From Brevibacillus_D fluminis_A (lineage in GTDB: Bacteria > Bacillota > Bacilli > Brevibacillales > Brevibacillaceae), in contig NZ_CM125436.1 in assembly GCF_052072235.1 (NCBI RefSeq), forward strand, positions 1,420,001 to 1,484,000: 64,000 nt of DNA, given 5' to 3'. Position numbers and translations under genes: made by a program. Positions within the stretch are counted from its first letter, which is position 1. Each line of letters opens with the position of its first letter. Below are positions 32,851 to 42,184 of the stretch, in pieces. Under the pieces are notes generated by a model. The model was not told the origin of the DNA and made no database searches. It saw nothing but the letters and a program-made list of their open reading frames with translations.

Positions 32851-34353
32851 ATGCTGCTTGCACTGCGGAATGTCAAAAAAAGCTTTGGGGCGGTTACAGC
32901 GGTGAAAGATGTCTCGCTGTCGATGCGGCAGGGCGAGGTTTTGGGCATCATGGGGCCGAATGGCGCAGGGAAAACAACGCTGTTTAACCTGATCATGCAG
33001 GAGATGAAAATCGATTCAGGCAGCATCGAATTTTTACAGAAGCCGTTGATGGGTGCCGCTCCCGACCAGGTTACGAGGATGGGGATCGGCAGAACCTACC
33101 AGATTCCGCAGCCGTTTCGCCAGATGACCGTTTTGGAAAATGTCATGGTCGGCGAGCTGTTTCGCAGCAAGGGAGGCACGGTCGCCGAGGCGCGGGAGAA
33201 CGCGATGATCATCCTTGAAAAAGTCGGGATGCGCAGTCGGGCGGAAGTGAAGGCGTCCGCGCTTGGCCTGCTGGAATTGAAGCGTCTGGAATTGGCGAGG
33301 GCCTTATCCACCCGCCCGCAGTTGCTGCTTCTCGATGAAATCGCCGGCGGCTTGGTGGACAGCGAGGTGGAGGTGCTGAAGGAAATTTTGCTTGGGTTGA
33401 AAGCCGAAGGGCTTTCCATGCTGATGATCGAGCACGTTCTCGCTTTATTGTTTGAATTATCCGACCGCTTGCTGGTGGTTCATTTTGGCGAGAGCATCGT
33501 GGAAGGAGAGCCGCAGGCGGTGATCAACAATCCTCAGGTGGTAGAAGCTTATTTGGGCAGCACCGAATGGAAAGAAGAGCCGGCGATCGAGGTGGCACAG
33601 GTGCCGTGCGAACCGATTCGTGCCAAAGCGCCTCCGTTGTTGACGGTGGATCGGATCAGCGCTTCCTATGGAGAGTTCCAGGCGCTGTTCGAGGTGGAGC
33701 TGGATATTGCCGAGCGGGAAATCGTCGGCTTGATCGGCTTGAATGGAGCTGGAAAAACGACGTTGATCCGGGCTCTCACCAGACTTCTTCCAATCACGAA
33801 AGGCAGCGTCCATTTCAAAGGCCAGCGGCTGGATGAGGTGAAGCCGCATGAGGTGGTGGAGCTGGGTATCGCGCAATCGATTGAAGGGCGGAAGATTTTT
33901 CCGGAGCTGACCGTTTTGGAAAATCTCCAGCTTGGCGCGTATTCGGCACGGGCGCGAGCCAATCGAAAGGAATCGCTGGATCGCGTGTTCTCGCTTTTCC
34001 CGATTTTGGCGGAGCGCAAGCATCAGCTGGGGACCACGATGTCCGGCGGCCAGCAGCAGATGCTTGCGATCGGGCGGGCGCTGATGGCGATGCCTGAGCT
34101 GTTGATTTGCGATGAAATCTCGCTTGGACTGGCGCCGATCGTGATCGATCAGCTGTATGACGCGATCAGGGAAATCAATCGGCAGGGGACGGCGATTCTT
34201 TTGGTGGAGCAAAGCGTCGAGCGGGCATTGCGGACGGTTGATCGCGCGTTCGTCATCGAGAGCGGGCGCATCGTTCTTTCCGGATCTGCCCGGGAGCTGA
34301 AAAATCAGCCTGAATTCATCAACCGGTATTTCGGTGTTGCCACCCATCCGTGA
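32851..34353 (+). CDS. Fused LivG-LivF ABC ATPase with two nucleotide-binding domains
   Basis: A 500-residue protein containing two ATPase domains that are usually separate subunits. Domain 1 (about 1-235) has Walker A GPNGAGKTT, Walker B LLLLDEIAGG and a C-terminal HVLALLFELSDRLLV; its signature reads LGLLELKRLELARAL, with the expected S-G-G-Q lost. Domain 2 (about 265-500) has Walker A GLNGAGKTT, intact MSGGQQQMLAIGRAL and ICDEISLGLAP. The degenerate signature implies one of the two ATP sites hydrolyses poorly. Start ATG 32851 after GGGAGGGATCG. Confidence 0.92.
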   Translation: MLLALRNVKKSFGAVTAVKDVSLSMRQGEVLGIMGPNGAGKTTLFNLIMQEMKIDSGSIEFLQKPLMGAAPDQVTRMGIGRTYQIPQPFRQMTVLENVMVGELFRSKGGTVAEARENAMIILEKVGMRSRAEVKASALGLLELKRLELARALSTRPQLLLLDEIAGGLVDSEVEVLKEILLGLKAEGLSMLMIEHVLALLFELSDRLLVVHFGESIVEGEPQAVINNPQVVEAYLGSTEWKEEPAIEVAQVPCEPIRAKAPPLLTVDRISASYGEFQALFEVELDIAEREIVGLIGLNGAGKTTLIRALTRLLPITKGSVHFKGQRLDEVKPHEVVELGIAQSIEGRKIFPELTVLENLQLGAYSARARANRKESLDRVFSLFPILAERKHQLGTTMSGGQQQMLAIGRALMAMPELLICDEISLGLAPIVIDQLYDAIREINRQGTAILLVEQSVERALRTVDRAFVIESGRIVLSGSARELKNQPEFINRYFGVATHP

Positions 34354-34395
34354 CAGCCGCAATTGTATGTCGCAACAACCATAAAGGAGGACGCG

Positions 34396-35211
34396 ATGAA
34401 AAAAGAGCTTACCTTCCACGAGCAAATGAAGCCGTATGCCAGATTTTTTTCTCAACCGATGGCTCCCGTTCCCACAACGATTCTGGAGCAGCTGGGCGAA
34501 GGTCCGATCGATCCGGCCAAGGCGCTTTCGATCGGGCAAAAAAACGAATTGCTACAACCAGGGTATTTGCCTGCCGAGGTGGGGTATTGCCTGATGCCAG
34601 ACGGCAGCGCGTTCGTCGCGATGCTGACCAAGATGCCGGGCGTCACGTTGGATATGTTCAACTGGTGGTTCGTGTGGCACGGTTTGGAGGGTCTCCGCTA
34701 TAAAATCTGGAATCCGGAGGAGCATTACGATGTTCATGTGGCCCGCGAGGATTTACCGCGCCGGCTCGATCCGACTCTCGATTTGCGCGAGCGGAACTGG
34801 GGGACGACGGACATTGTCTATGAAGACGTCGGTACGGGGGCCATGGAATTGTACATTTCGTTTCTTTCGCCACAAGAGGCAGGCTATGACACGGAAGCGT
34901 TTGCTCACACTCGCGGAATCACTGCTGTCAGCGCCAACCTTGGTATGACGGAGCCAAGGACACCTCTGGTCACCTTCACGCATTTTGCCAGGGAAACGGC
35001 GGAAGGGATCGAACTGCGAAGCCGATTCTGGCTCGGCTGGAACATGCAGGAAGGCAAGCCCGTGCAGATCGCTGCGGACGTCCCGATCGCGCTTGCCAAA
35101 GGATTGGCCTACCATTGCGCAAAAGAGTTTACCAATCTTGCAGCGATATTGCCTCATGTTTATGCCGAAAATGCAGCGATCCCTGACAAGCTGGAAGACT
35201 ATGATGCCTAG
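34396..35211 (+). CDS. DAPG-hydrolase PhlG-like C-C hydrolase
   Basis: A 271-residue protein similar in pattern to the 2,4-diacetylphloroglucinol hydrolase (PhlG) family: MFNWWFVWHGLEGLRYKIWN and PEEHYDVH near residue 95-120, a later HTRGITAVSANLG, and a Glu-rich LRSRFWLGW. The His/Glu residues would bind the zinc used for cleaving a carbon-carbon bond next to an aromatic or enolic ring. AAAGGAGG before the ATG. Its presence in this operon points to an acyl-phenol or beta-diketone substrate. Family assignment is from memory of the motif and should be taken as probable. Confidence 0.75.
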   Translation: MKKELTFHEQMKPYARFFSQPMAPVPTTILEQLGEGPIDPAKALSIGQKNELLQPGYLPAEVGYCLMPDGSAFVAMLTKMPGVTLDMFNWWFVWHGLEGLRYKIWNPEEHYDVHVAREDLPRRLDPTLDLRERNWGTTDIVYEDVGTGAMELYISFLSPQEAGYDTEAFAHTRGITAVSANLGMTEPRTPLVTFTHFARETAEGIELRSRFWLGWNMQEGKPVQIAADVPIALAKGLAYHCAKEFTNLAAILPHVYAENAAIPDKLEDYDA

Positions 35212-35232
35212 TGACGGAAAGGGGGGAAGAGC

Positions 35233-36522
35233 ATGCGGTTGCAGATCAAGGAGGAGTACGAGGGCCGTCCCGCTGCATCAAAAAGCGCCGGATTCGGTCG
35301 TCGCGGTTGGGGACTGATCTTGTTTTCCCTGGTGATGTATTACAATTTCGCTGCATGGACAACCGACGGGCTCAATCTGTTTACAGAAGGCTTCGGTACA
35401 TTGCATGGTTGGGATCCAGCCGAGCTGCTTGCCTATTCGACGCCGAGCGGCTGGTTAGGGATCATCGGCGGATTTGTTTTTGGCCAGCTGGTGATGAGTA
35501 AAGGCGTGCGGTTTTCGGCGGTGGCAGCCTTGGTGATGGGCGGTATCGCAACGATCTGGTTTGGCCGCGTCGAATCGGTGTTTTCCTATGCGATCGCGAT
35601 CATGCTGATGAGCTTTTTTGCGACAGGCTACGGATTCGTTGTGCCTGGTACGTTGATCAACAACTGGTTTCCGCAGAAAAAAGGGATGGCGCTCGGCTGG
35701 GCGACGATGGGCATGCCGCTTTGTACCGCCACGTTCGTTCCGCTTATGGTGTTTTTGTTTGAGCGATATGGGCTGCCGAACACGATGGCAATCATGGGAG
35801 GTACGATGGTCTTGCTCGCGCTTCTCGCGTTGTTTTGGATCAAGGAGACGCCGGAGGAAGCTGGAGTTTATCCGGATAACGATCCGTCTTCCACGCACGT
35901 GCAGACGGATCGCGCCGAACGTGAGGCGTATGTCAGCCCGTTTACGCTGAAAGTGCTTGTGAAGGACAAAAATATGTGGCTGATTTCGCTTGGCTTCGGC
36001 TGTCTGTGGATGGTTACGGTAGGGATCGTCAGCCAGCTGATCCCGCGGCTTCTTTCCATCGGATACGATCTCGATTCAGCCATCCTCATGCTGTCGAGCG
36101 CGGCGGTCTGTGCTTTACCGGGCAGTCTCTTTTGGGGCTGGCTCGACCAGCGCAAAGGCACAAGGATCGCCGGAATGGTGTATGCCATCATGTATATCGC
36201 GACCCTCATCTTGCTGATCGTTCAGGGCGGAACCGTGCTGACATTCTTGACGGTGCTTATGGTCGGCATTGGCTTGGGCGGAATCAAAAATCTGATTCCT
36301 TCCATGGTTGGATCGATCTATGGTCGCTATGACTTTCCGGCGGCAAATCGCCTGATCACGCCGATCGCCTCGCTGGTGCGGGTGTGCGCGTTTGCGCTTA
36401 TCGCTGTTGGGCTGAAAATAACAGGCAGCTATACCGGCGCCTATTTGATTTTTATCGCCATCGATTTGCTCGGATTATTTCTCATCAGCCGCATTGCGAA
36501 AACGGGTAACGAATCAGAATAA
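35233..36522 (+). CDS. MFS transporter
   Basis: A 429-residue protein with about twelve hydrophobic segments in two halves, linked by a hydrophilic loop (PDNDPSSTHVQTDRAEREAY). PQKKGMALGWATMGMPL is the cytoplasmic loop characteristic of MFS proteins that move organic anions (oxalate/formate-type). It begins 21 bases after the PhlG-like gene and ends at a strong terminator, so it is the last gene of the operon. A second uptake or a product-export role is likely beside the ABC importer. Confidence 0.9.
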   Translation: MRLQIKEEYEGRPAASKSAGFGRRGWGLILFSLVMYYNFAAWTTDGLNLFTEGFGTLHGWDPAELLAYSTPSGWLGIIGGFVFGQLVMSKGVRFSAVAALVMGGIATIWFGRVESVFSYAIAIMLMSFFATGYGFVVPGTLINNWFPQKKGMALGWATMGMPLCTATFVPLMVFLFERYGLPNTMAIMGGTMVLLALLALFWIKETPEEAGVYPDNDPSSTHVQTDRAEREAYVSPFTLKVLVKDKNMWLISLGFGCLWMVTVGIVSQLIPRLLSIGYDLDSAILMLSSAAVCALPGSLFWGWLDQRKGTRIAGMVYAIMYIATLILLIVQGGTVLTFLTVLMVGIGLGGIKNLIPSMVGSIYGRYDFPAANRLITPIASLVRVCAFALIAVGLKITGSYTGAYLIFIAIDLLGLFLISRIAKTGNESE

Positions 36523-36542
36523 GAGAAGCCGCTCGGCTAAAG

Positions 36543-36571
36543 AAGACTGCCCGATTCGGCGGTCTTTTTTT
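36543..36571 (+). terminator. Intrinsic terminator of the catabolic operon
   Basis: AAGACTGCC pairs with GGCGGTCTT around CGATTC, followed by a T-run. Confidence 0.88.
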
Positions 36572-36687
36572 GTTGGCAAACCTCACGTCATATGCGACGA
36601 TCGCCCACATGTGGTTTAATAGAAAAAACATCGCAACGAAAGCGGCGGCAAGCGAATCGCCCAATGCCGCATGATCGAGGTGCACAG

Positions 36688-37638
36688 ATGAAGACACTCA
36701 TAGTAGGCGCGGGAGCAATGGCTTCCCTCTTTGGCGCCGCATTAACCCAAGCGGGAGCCGACGTAACCTTGTTTAACCATCGGGCGAATGAGCACACCCG
36801 CATGATCAACGAAAAAGGGCTACAGCTGATCGAGCGGGAGCAAAAGCCCGTCACAGTCAAGCTCCCGGTGATTACCGATCCCGCGGAACTGGCCGGCGGC
36901 TACGACTTGGTCATCTGTTTGGTCAAATCATTCGCAACCGCAAGCGTGCTGAACAAAATCATGCCCATCGTGACGCCAACGACGATGATGCTCACGCTGC
37001 AAAACGGCATCGGCAATGCCGAGGTGCTTGAAACATTTGTGCCAAAGGAACAAGTCCTTGTGGGCGGTACCGTCTCCGGTGCAGGAATTATCGAGCCTGG
37101 GCTGATCGCCCGGCGCGGATGGGGGAAAACGTTCATCGGCTCGGCCATCGCCGGCACAAACGAGCAGAAGCTTGAGGCAATCGCATCCTGGTTCACGCGC
37201 AGCGGGCTTGCGTGCGAGGTCGTTTCGGACGTGATGGCGGTGATCTGGAGCAAGCTTTTGGTCAATGTCGCTTACAACGGTCTTACAGCGGTTACCCGAC
37301 TGACCAATGGAGATGCGGTCCGTTCCGCCCACGGACAGGCAATCGCGCGCCAATTAATCGAGGAGGCGGTGCAGGTGGCGAACGCGCAGGGCATTCGGCT
37401 TTTGTACGAAAATCCGGTCGAAGAGCTGATTCGCCTGGGGATCGAAGAGATCGCGGCGAACAAGTCGTCGATGCTCACCGATGTTTTGTTCCAGCGACGG
37501 ACAGAGATCGAGTCGATCAATGGCGCGATCGTGCAAATGGGGAAACGCTTTTCCATCGCGACCCCCTATAACGAAATGATCACGCAGCTGGTAAAAGTCA
37601 TTGAGGAAAGCTACCCGCTGTCGGTGACACACATTTGA
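36688..37638 (+). CDS. 2-dehydropantoate 2-reductase-family protein (PanE/ApbA)
   Basis: A 316-residue NADPH-dependent reductase: GAGAMASLFGAALTQAG at residue 7 is the nucleotide loop, LVICLVKSFAT and LQNGIGN the middle motifs, and WSKLLVNVAYNGLTAVT the catalytic Lys/Asn helix. It would reduce ketopantoate to pantoate for coenzyme A synthesis, although many family members reduce other 2-keto acids. ATG 36688 after GAGGTGC. It lies after the operon terminator and so has its own promoter; a pathway role is possible because of the CoA need but unproven. Confidence 0.88.
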   Translation: MKTLIVGAGAMASLFGAALTQAGADVTLFNHRANEHTRMINEKGLQLIEREQKPVTVKLPVITDPAELAGGYDLVICLVKSFATASVLNKIMPIVTPTTMMLTLQNGIGNAEVLETFVPKEQVLVGGTVSGAGIIEPGLIARRGWGKTFIGSAIAGTNEQKLEAIASWFTRSGLACEVVSDVMAVIWSKLLVNVAYNGLTAVTRLTNGDAVRSAHGQAIARQLIEEAVQVANAQGIRLLYENPVEELIRLGIEEIAANKSSMLTDVLFQRRTEIESINGAIVQMGKRFSIATPYNEMITQLVKVIEESYPLSVTHI

Positions 37639-37751
37639 TCGTAGCTGCCGGGCACGGTGCGAAAAAAAGGCTCCGACAAGGGGAGTGCGGTTCTGCTAAG
37701 TCACAGGCGGCTTGCTTTACAATAAAGAGGACATCATCGGAGGACAACGGA

Positions 37752-38522
37752 TTGGAATGGTTTGACGATTTTGATTGGAAAATCTGCTTTCCCGAGCAGC
37801 GCATTTACCTCATGCGCCAGCATAACTGGGCGTTTGCCGCATGGGAGATCGAGCGGCTGAAAGGGGCGCTGGACGCTCGCTCGCTCTTGGTCCATGTGGA
37901 TGCCCATCTGGATGATACACCGGATGGCGTGTTTGTGCCGGGACTGAAGGAAGCGGCAAGCGTGGAGCAATTGTTGGCGGTCGCACAGGGGCACGATTAC
38001 GCGAGCGGCCAGGTTTGCCCGCCCGATGCCATGCAGATCGACAATTTCATTTGGGCAGCGGTGGCGCGGGGTACGATCGGCGAGACCATTTTTGTCTCCC
38101 ATCAAGAGGAGGACGTACTGTCGCTTGCCCAAATTCGCCAGGAAGCGAAGCAAAAGCGCAATGAAAACTGCCAACGCATCATCTCCATGCTGCCTTTCGA
38201 CTGTGCTTATACGGATGAGCGGTTTTGGGATATTGAATCGTTCCTCGACGGATTTGACCGGGAGCGGTTGCACCGCGGGCGGACGGTGATCCTTGATCTC
38301 GACCTGGATTATTTCAATGTGTCGCGTGGCGAGGAAGCGCAGCTTTTGCCGGATGCCCAGGTGCGCGACTATCTAAAAGCGCTGCGGGAGCTTTTTCCGT
38401 GGGATGCGATAACCGTCGCGATCTCGCCCGAGTATTGCGGAGGGAAGCAACAGGCCGCTCATTTGCTTGGACTGTTTTTGGAATCGTTCAGCCTTTCTCT
38501 AGCAGAGGGGCAGAAATGGTAG
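37752..38522 (+). CDS. UPF0489-family protein
   Basis: A 256-residue protein of the UPF0489 family, whose fold is arginase-like. LLVHVDAHLDDTP near residue 52 and VILDLDLDYFNVS near residue 180 carry the Asp/His pairs that would bind two metal ions. The TTG at 37752 is taken as start because GGAGG lies nine bases upstream and the protein then begins EWFDDFDWKIC. Function unknown; a hydrolase acting on amide or peptide bonds is conceivable. Confidence 0.75.
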   Translation: MEWFDDFDWKICFPEQRIYLMRQHNWAFAAWEIERLKGALDARSLLVHVDAHLDDTPDGVFVPGLKEAASVEQLLAVAQGHDYASGQVCPPDAMQIDNFIWAAVARGTIGETIFVSHQEEDVLSLAQIRQEAKQKRNENCQRIISMLPFDCAYTDERFWDIESFLDGFDRERLHRGRTVILDLDLDYFNVSRGEEAQLLPDAQVRDYLKALRELFPWDAITVAISPEYCGGKQQAAHLLGLFLESFSLSLAEGQKW

Positions 38523-38549
38523 AAATCGCTTTTTTCGCTCAATAAATCA

Positions 38550-38592
38550 GCGGCAGTCCAGGACTTAACTTTTCTTTGTCCATGGCTGCCGC
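38550..38592. terminator. Possible bidirectional terminator between convergent genes
   Basis: GCGGCAG and CTGCCGC pair across a 28-base loop; short T/A tracts follow. Weak tail, so moderate support. Confidence 0.5.
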
Positions 38593-38637
38593 TATTATTC
38601 TCAATGAACACTATACTGCGACATCAATCAAGCGGTA

Positions 38638-39777
38638 CTACAAAATCAAGCTTTCCAAATCACGGGCCGCCCTCGTGATGAGTTCGTAACCGTCTTTTGT
38701 GACAATGACCGTGTCAGAGTGGCGGAATCCGCCTAATCCCGGAACGTAAAATCCAGGTTCGACGGTAAAGACCATTCCTTCTTCTAAAAGTGCTTTCTCG
38801 TCAAAACGGAAGAAGGGAGGTTCGTGAATATCCAAACCCATGCTGTGTCCGGTTCTGTGGATCGCGTAGTCACCGAAGCCGGCTTTCTGTATGACGGAGC
38901 GGGCTGCGAGGTCTACCTCACACATCGGGACACCAGCTTTAATGGTATCAAATGCAGCCTGTTGGGCCGCGAGCATGACGGAGAAAGCGTTCTTTTGCCT
39001 GTCGCTGGCTTCCCCGACAAAGCAAGTCCGCTCGCATTCTGCGATATACCCGTTCAACACAACGTGACGGGTATGGATCAGGATGTCTCCTCTTTCCAGC
39101 TTTCTCGTATTGGAAAACACGTGCGGCATGAGAGTTCGCTCGATACCGGAAGGCGTCAGCGCATTGACGCCAACGATCGTATCGGGATAGAGGCGAGAGG
39201 CTTCCTCGAATGCAGCCTTGTGTCCCTGTTGGTCAATTTCCAGTTCGGTCACGCCAGGGCGTACCGCCTCCAGCGAGGCGCGGACTGCCAGACTGACCAT
39301 TTCTCCGGCAGAGCGCAACAGAGCCAATTCTTCCGCATCTTTTACGACGCGACAGTTCAAAAGGTCCCGGGAGACATCGACCAGTTCCCAACCTGCCGCC
39401 AGTAAAGCCTTTTCAAGCTCCATCGATACGGCGTTGAATTCGACCCCCACTTTTCCAGGTTGCACGTTTGTCTGCATGTATGCCAGTAGGGATGTCACCG
39501 GATTCGTTCCCAGATGCGCCTGCTCAGGATGCTCGTAATACACGATGACGCGATCCACTTGGGCGGCGTGTCGGGCATGTGCTTCTTCCAGTCCTGGCAC
39601 AATAAAGGCGCTTTCGTTTTGCGTGAGGATATAAAAGAGAGGGCGAGAATAGATGATCGCTTTATAGCCGCTTACATAATACTGGTTGTTGGGCGAAGAG
39701 AGCATGATCGCTTTCAAATCATGTTTTCCCATGAGTTTTTGCATCATTTCCATTCGTTTTGAGCGAGTCATTTTCAT
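38638..39777 (-). CDS. M24-family creatinase/Xaa-Pro peptidase-like enzyme with altered metal site
   Basis: A 379-residue pita-bread-fold protein. The N-terminal domain is NNQYYVSGYKAIIY onwards; the C-terminal domain has IHRTGHSMGLDIHEPP, VFTVEPGFYVPG and FRHSDTVIVT. In canonical metallopeptidases the metal aspartates lie in an LID.G...NGY.SD.TRT pattern. Here the block reads ILIHTRHVVLNGYIAECERT, so the first Asp is Thr and the second Glu. That resembles creatinase-type, metal-independent family members. Transcribed with the MFS gene in front of it (29-base gap) and divergent from LysR. Confidence 0.85.
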   Translation of the reverse strand: MKMTRSKRMEMMQKLMGKHDLKAIMLSSPNNQYYVSGYKAIIYSRPLFYILTQNESAFIVPGLEEAHARHAAQVDRVIVYYEHPEQAHLGTNPVTSLLAYMQTNVQPGKVGVEFNAVSMELEKALLAAGWELVDVSRDLLNCRVVKDAEELALLRSAGEMVSLAVRASLEAVRPGVTELEIDQQGHKAAFEEASRLYPDTIVGVNALTPSGIERTLMPHVFSNTRKLERGDILIHTRHVVLNGYIAECERTCFVGEASDRQKNAFSVMLAAQQAAFDTIKAGVPMCEVDLAARSVIQKAGFGDYAIHRTGHSMGLDIHEPPFFRFDEKALLEEGMVFTVEPGFYVPGLGGFRHSDTVIVTKDGYELITRAARDLESLIL

Positions 39778-39806
39778 TCCTCCTAAAATGTTGTTTCGAC
39801 TATTTC

Positions 39807-41063
39807 TTACTTGGAGTGGAGATGTGGGGCGGGCGCCAACAGCTTTTTGGACGTTCCGAGGAGCAGTCCCATGGCAAGTGACAGCAGATTTCCCACGATT
39901 AAGTAACAGAAGGCGATCGTGTACGAACCATGAAATGCTTGGATCAAGGCTCCCATGATAGCAGGCGTGAAGAAAGAGGCGAGATTTGCTCCTGTGTTCA
40001 GCATCCCGAACGCACTGCCCATGATTTGGGAAGGCAGTTGTTTAAGCGGTATCGCCAAGATTCCCATATAAGCAATTTGAATGAAAAAGGCAGCGATGAT
40101 TTGGGCTGAAATCGTTAACGCGAGAGATTCCACAGTAAACATCGCATAAATCGAGATCGCTGCGAGCAAATTGCCGAAAATGATGAGCAGTCTTTCCTGA
40201 TTCACGAAAATCTTGTCCACCAGCCAACCGCCAACCAGATAGCCTGCCATGCCAGCGAGTAAAGGAATGGAGGAATACATGCCGGCGTCTAGCAAATTGA
40301 TCTTGCGGACATTCATGAGGTAGGAGGGCACCCAGCTATTTAATCCCCACATCGCGGTATACAAGCCGAAAAGGGCGAGCATGGTTTTCCACATGGAAGG
40401 CGAAGAAAAGAGAGAGCGGAGGGATACTCCTTGCTCAGTTGCTGATTCTGACGGTTTAACCGGGTTTGAGCGGAGAAACAGGAAATACAAGAGCGCGATG
40501 ACAACACCGAGGACTCCCAGCGAGATGTACACATTTCGCCATCCGATTTGGGTAATAAAGAATGCTCCCGCCAGACTTGCCGCGGCCCCTCCCAGGGTGA
40601 TCGCCACGAGCAAGATCGACTGCGTTCGTGACCGTTTCTCCGGTGGAACATTTTCGCTCATCAATTTGGTTGCTGCACCCGGAAATGCTCCTTCCCCCAC
40701 GCCAAAAAGAAAACGAATGATCAGTAGCGATGTGACAGACCAAGCCACTCCGGAAAGTCCGGCAAATAATGAAAAGACGAGGATGGTGATAATGATAGCG
40801 ATTTTGGAGCCATAACGGTCTGCCAACCAGCCGCCTGGAATTTGCATGAGCGTATACCCGAGATAAAATATGCTCAGGACTACACCCACAGAAGCAGCAT
40901 CCAACTGCAGTTCGTTTCCGATGGGAACGATGGCGATGTTAATGAACATGCGGTCCATGGAGGAGACAAACCAGCCCAGGAAAAGCAGTGGTAACAGCAA
41001 ACCTTTTTGTTTCGATGATCTCGAGGTCAAATCGAGTCCCCCTTTTGTTTTTGTAAATCTCAT
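39807..41063 (-). CDS. MFS transporter (ACS-type)
   Basis: A 418-residue protein with about twelve hydrophobic segments. LGYTLMQIPGGWLADRYGSK is the loop 2-3 signature, and RFLFGVGEGAFPGAATKLMS matches the anion:cation symporter type (hexuronate, tartrate, aromatic acids). It lies upstream of the M24 gene on the same strand and would import its substrate. Divergent from the LysR gene; the palindrome between them suggests LysR control. Confidence 0.9.
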   Translation of the reverse strand: MRFTKTKGGLDLTSRSSKQKGLLLPLLFLGWFVSSMDRMFINIAIVPIGNELQLDAASVGVVLSIFYLGYTLMQIPGGWLADRYGSKIAIIITILVFSLFAGLSGVAWSVTSLLIIRFLFGVGEGAFPGAATKLMSENVPPEKRSRTQSILLVAITLGGAAASLAGAFFITQIGWRNVYISLGVLGVVIALLYFLFLRSNPVKPSESATEQGVSLRSLFSSPSMWKTMLALFGLYTAMWGLNSWVPSYLMNVRKINLLDAGMYSSIPLLAGMAGYLVGGWLVDKIFVNQERLLIIFGNLLAAISIYAMFTVESLALTISAQIIAAFFIQIAYMGILAIPLKQLPSQIMGSAFGMLNTGANLASFFTPAIMGALIQAFHGSYTIAFCYLIVGNLLSLAMGLLLGTSKKLLAPAPHLHSK

Positions 41064-41132
41064 CTCTTCACTGATGCAGGAAAGCTATAACCGATAGGCT
41101 CTGTCTTCATGTCTAATGCGGGATAACCCTAG

Positions 41133-41150
41133 TATAGAAATGTTTCTATA
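41133..41150. promoter_or_regulatory. LysR-type operator in the divergent promoter region
   Basis: TATAGAAA and TTTCTATA flank TG: a perfect 18-bp palindrome containing the T-N11-A form. It lies midway between the MFS and lysR genes. Confidence 0.75.
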
Positions 41151-41216
41151 ATTGTGGAAATATTTTAAAAAATACATTATGATACTTTGAAAGTATAAGA
41201 AGCATGGGGGGATTCC

Positions 41217-42101
41217 ATGGAGCTGAGACATATCCGCTATTTCACGGCATTGGCAGAGGAGCTTAACTTCAGCCGTGCCGCAGAACGATTGCATATTGCC
41301 CAGCCGCCTCTCAGCAGGCAGATTCAACAGCTGGAAGAAGAGGTCGGCGTTCTTTTGTTTTATCGAAACAAGCACCGTGTGGAACTGACGAATGCGGGAA
41401 AGGCATTTTTGGAAAAGGCATATCAAATGATCGATTTGGTAAAGGAAGCTTCCGATACGGCACGCATGGCTGCAAGAGCCGAGCACGGAAAGCTCATGAT
41501 CGGATTTACAGGGACGGTTGAAAGCCTTCTGCCGTTACTGTCGATCTATCGCGAAAGGTATCCCCATGTGAATATGAATTTGCAACTTATGGGAACTACC
41601 TCTCAGGTCACAGCTTTACAGGAAAAAAGAATTGATGTAGGAATTCTCACTCCGCCGGTAACCAATGAAGACATCATCGTAAAAAAATTTCTTAATCCGC
41701 CCTTTGGTGTAGTCTTGCCGGAAGATCATCCGTTGGCTGTACAAGGGAGGCCCATTGCCATCACAGATTTGGCGGAAGAATCTTTTGTCATTACCCCGCG
41801 TGCGATTGGACCAGGCTTTTATGATTCGGTCACGAAACTTTGCAATGACGCCGGTTTTTCGCCAAAAATCACCGTGGAGACGCATGACCTGCCATCCGTT
41901 TACGCCCTGGTGTCTGCAGGGATGGGCGTATCGATATCCCCTTTGTTGCGGATTCAAGTGAAAGGCGTGGTGTTTCGGGAGTTGATCGACTGCAAGGTAC
42001 AATTGGAAGGCGGCATTGCGTACAGGCGGGATGAGAAGTCGGAGGTCATGCACTCATTTTTAGAAACGTTTTTGGAATATATTTCTTCTGAGTCCTTTTG
42101 A
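41217..42101 (+). CDS. LysR-family transcriptional regulator
   Basis: A 294-residue LTTR. The winged helix reads ELRHIRYFTALAEELNFSRA, AERLHIAQPPLSRQIQQLEE, then the co-inducer domain (LLSIYRERYPHVNMNL, ALVSAGMGVSISPLL). AGCATGGGGGGA upstream. It faces the MFS/M24 genes and a perfect palindrome lies between them, so it probably activates them upon binding the transported compound. Confidence 0.93.
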   Translation: MELRHIRYFTALAEELNFSRAAERLHIAQPPLSRQIQQLEEEVGVLLFYRNKHRVELTNAGKAFLEKAYQMIDLVKEASDTARMAARAEHGKLMIGFTGTVESLLPLLSIYRERYPHVNMNLQLMGTTSQVTALQEKRIDVGILTPPVTNEDIIVKKFLNPPFGVVLPEDHPLAVQGRPIAITDLAEESFVITPRAIGPGFYDSVTKLCNDAGFSPKITVETHDLPSVYALVSAGMGVSISPLLRIQVKGVVFRELIDCKVQLEGGIAYRRDEKSEVMHSFLETFLEYISSESF

Positions 42102-42184
42102 AATTTACATGCCACCGACTGGCATCATTTGGACAAATGTACGCCCAGCATATACAATAGTCTTGATTAGAGGAGGCGGAGGGC

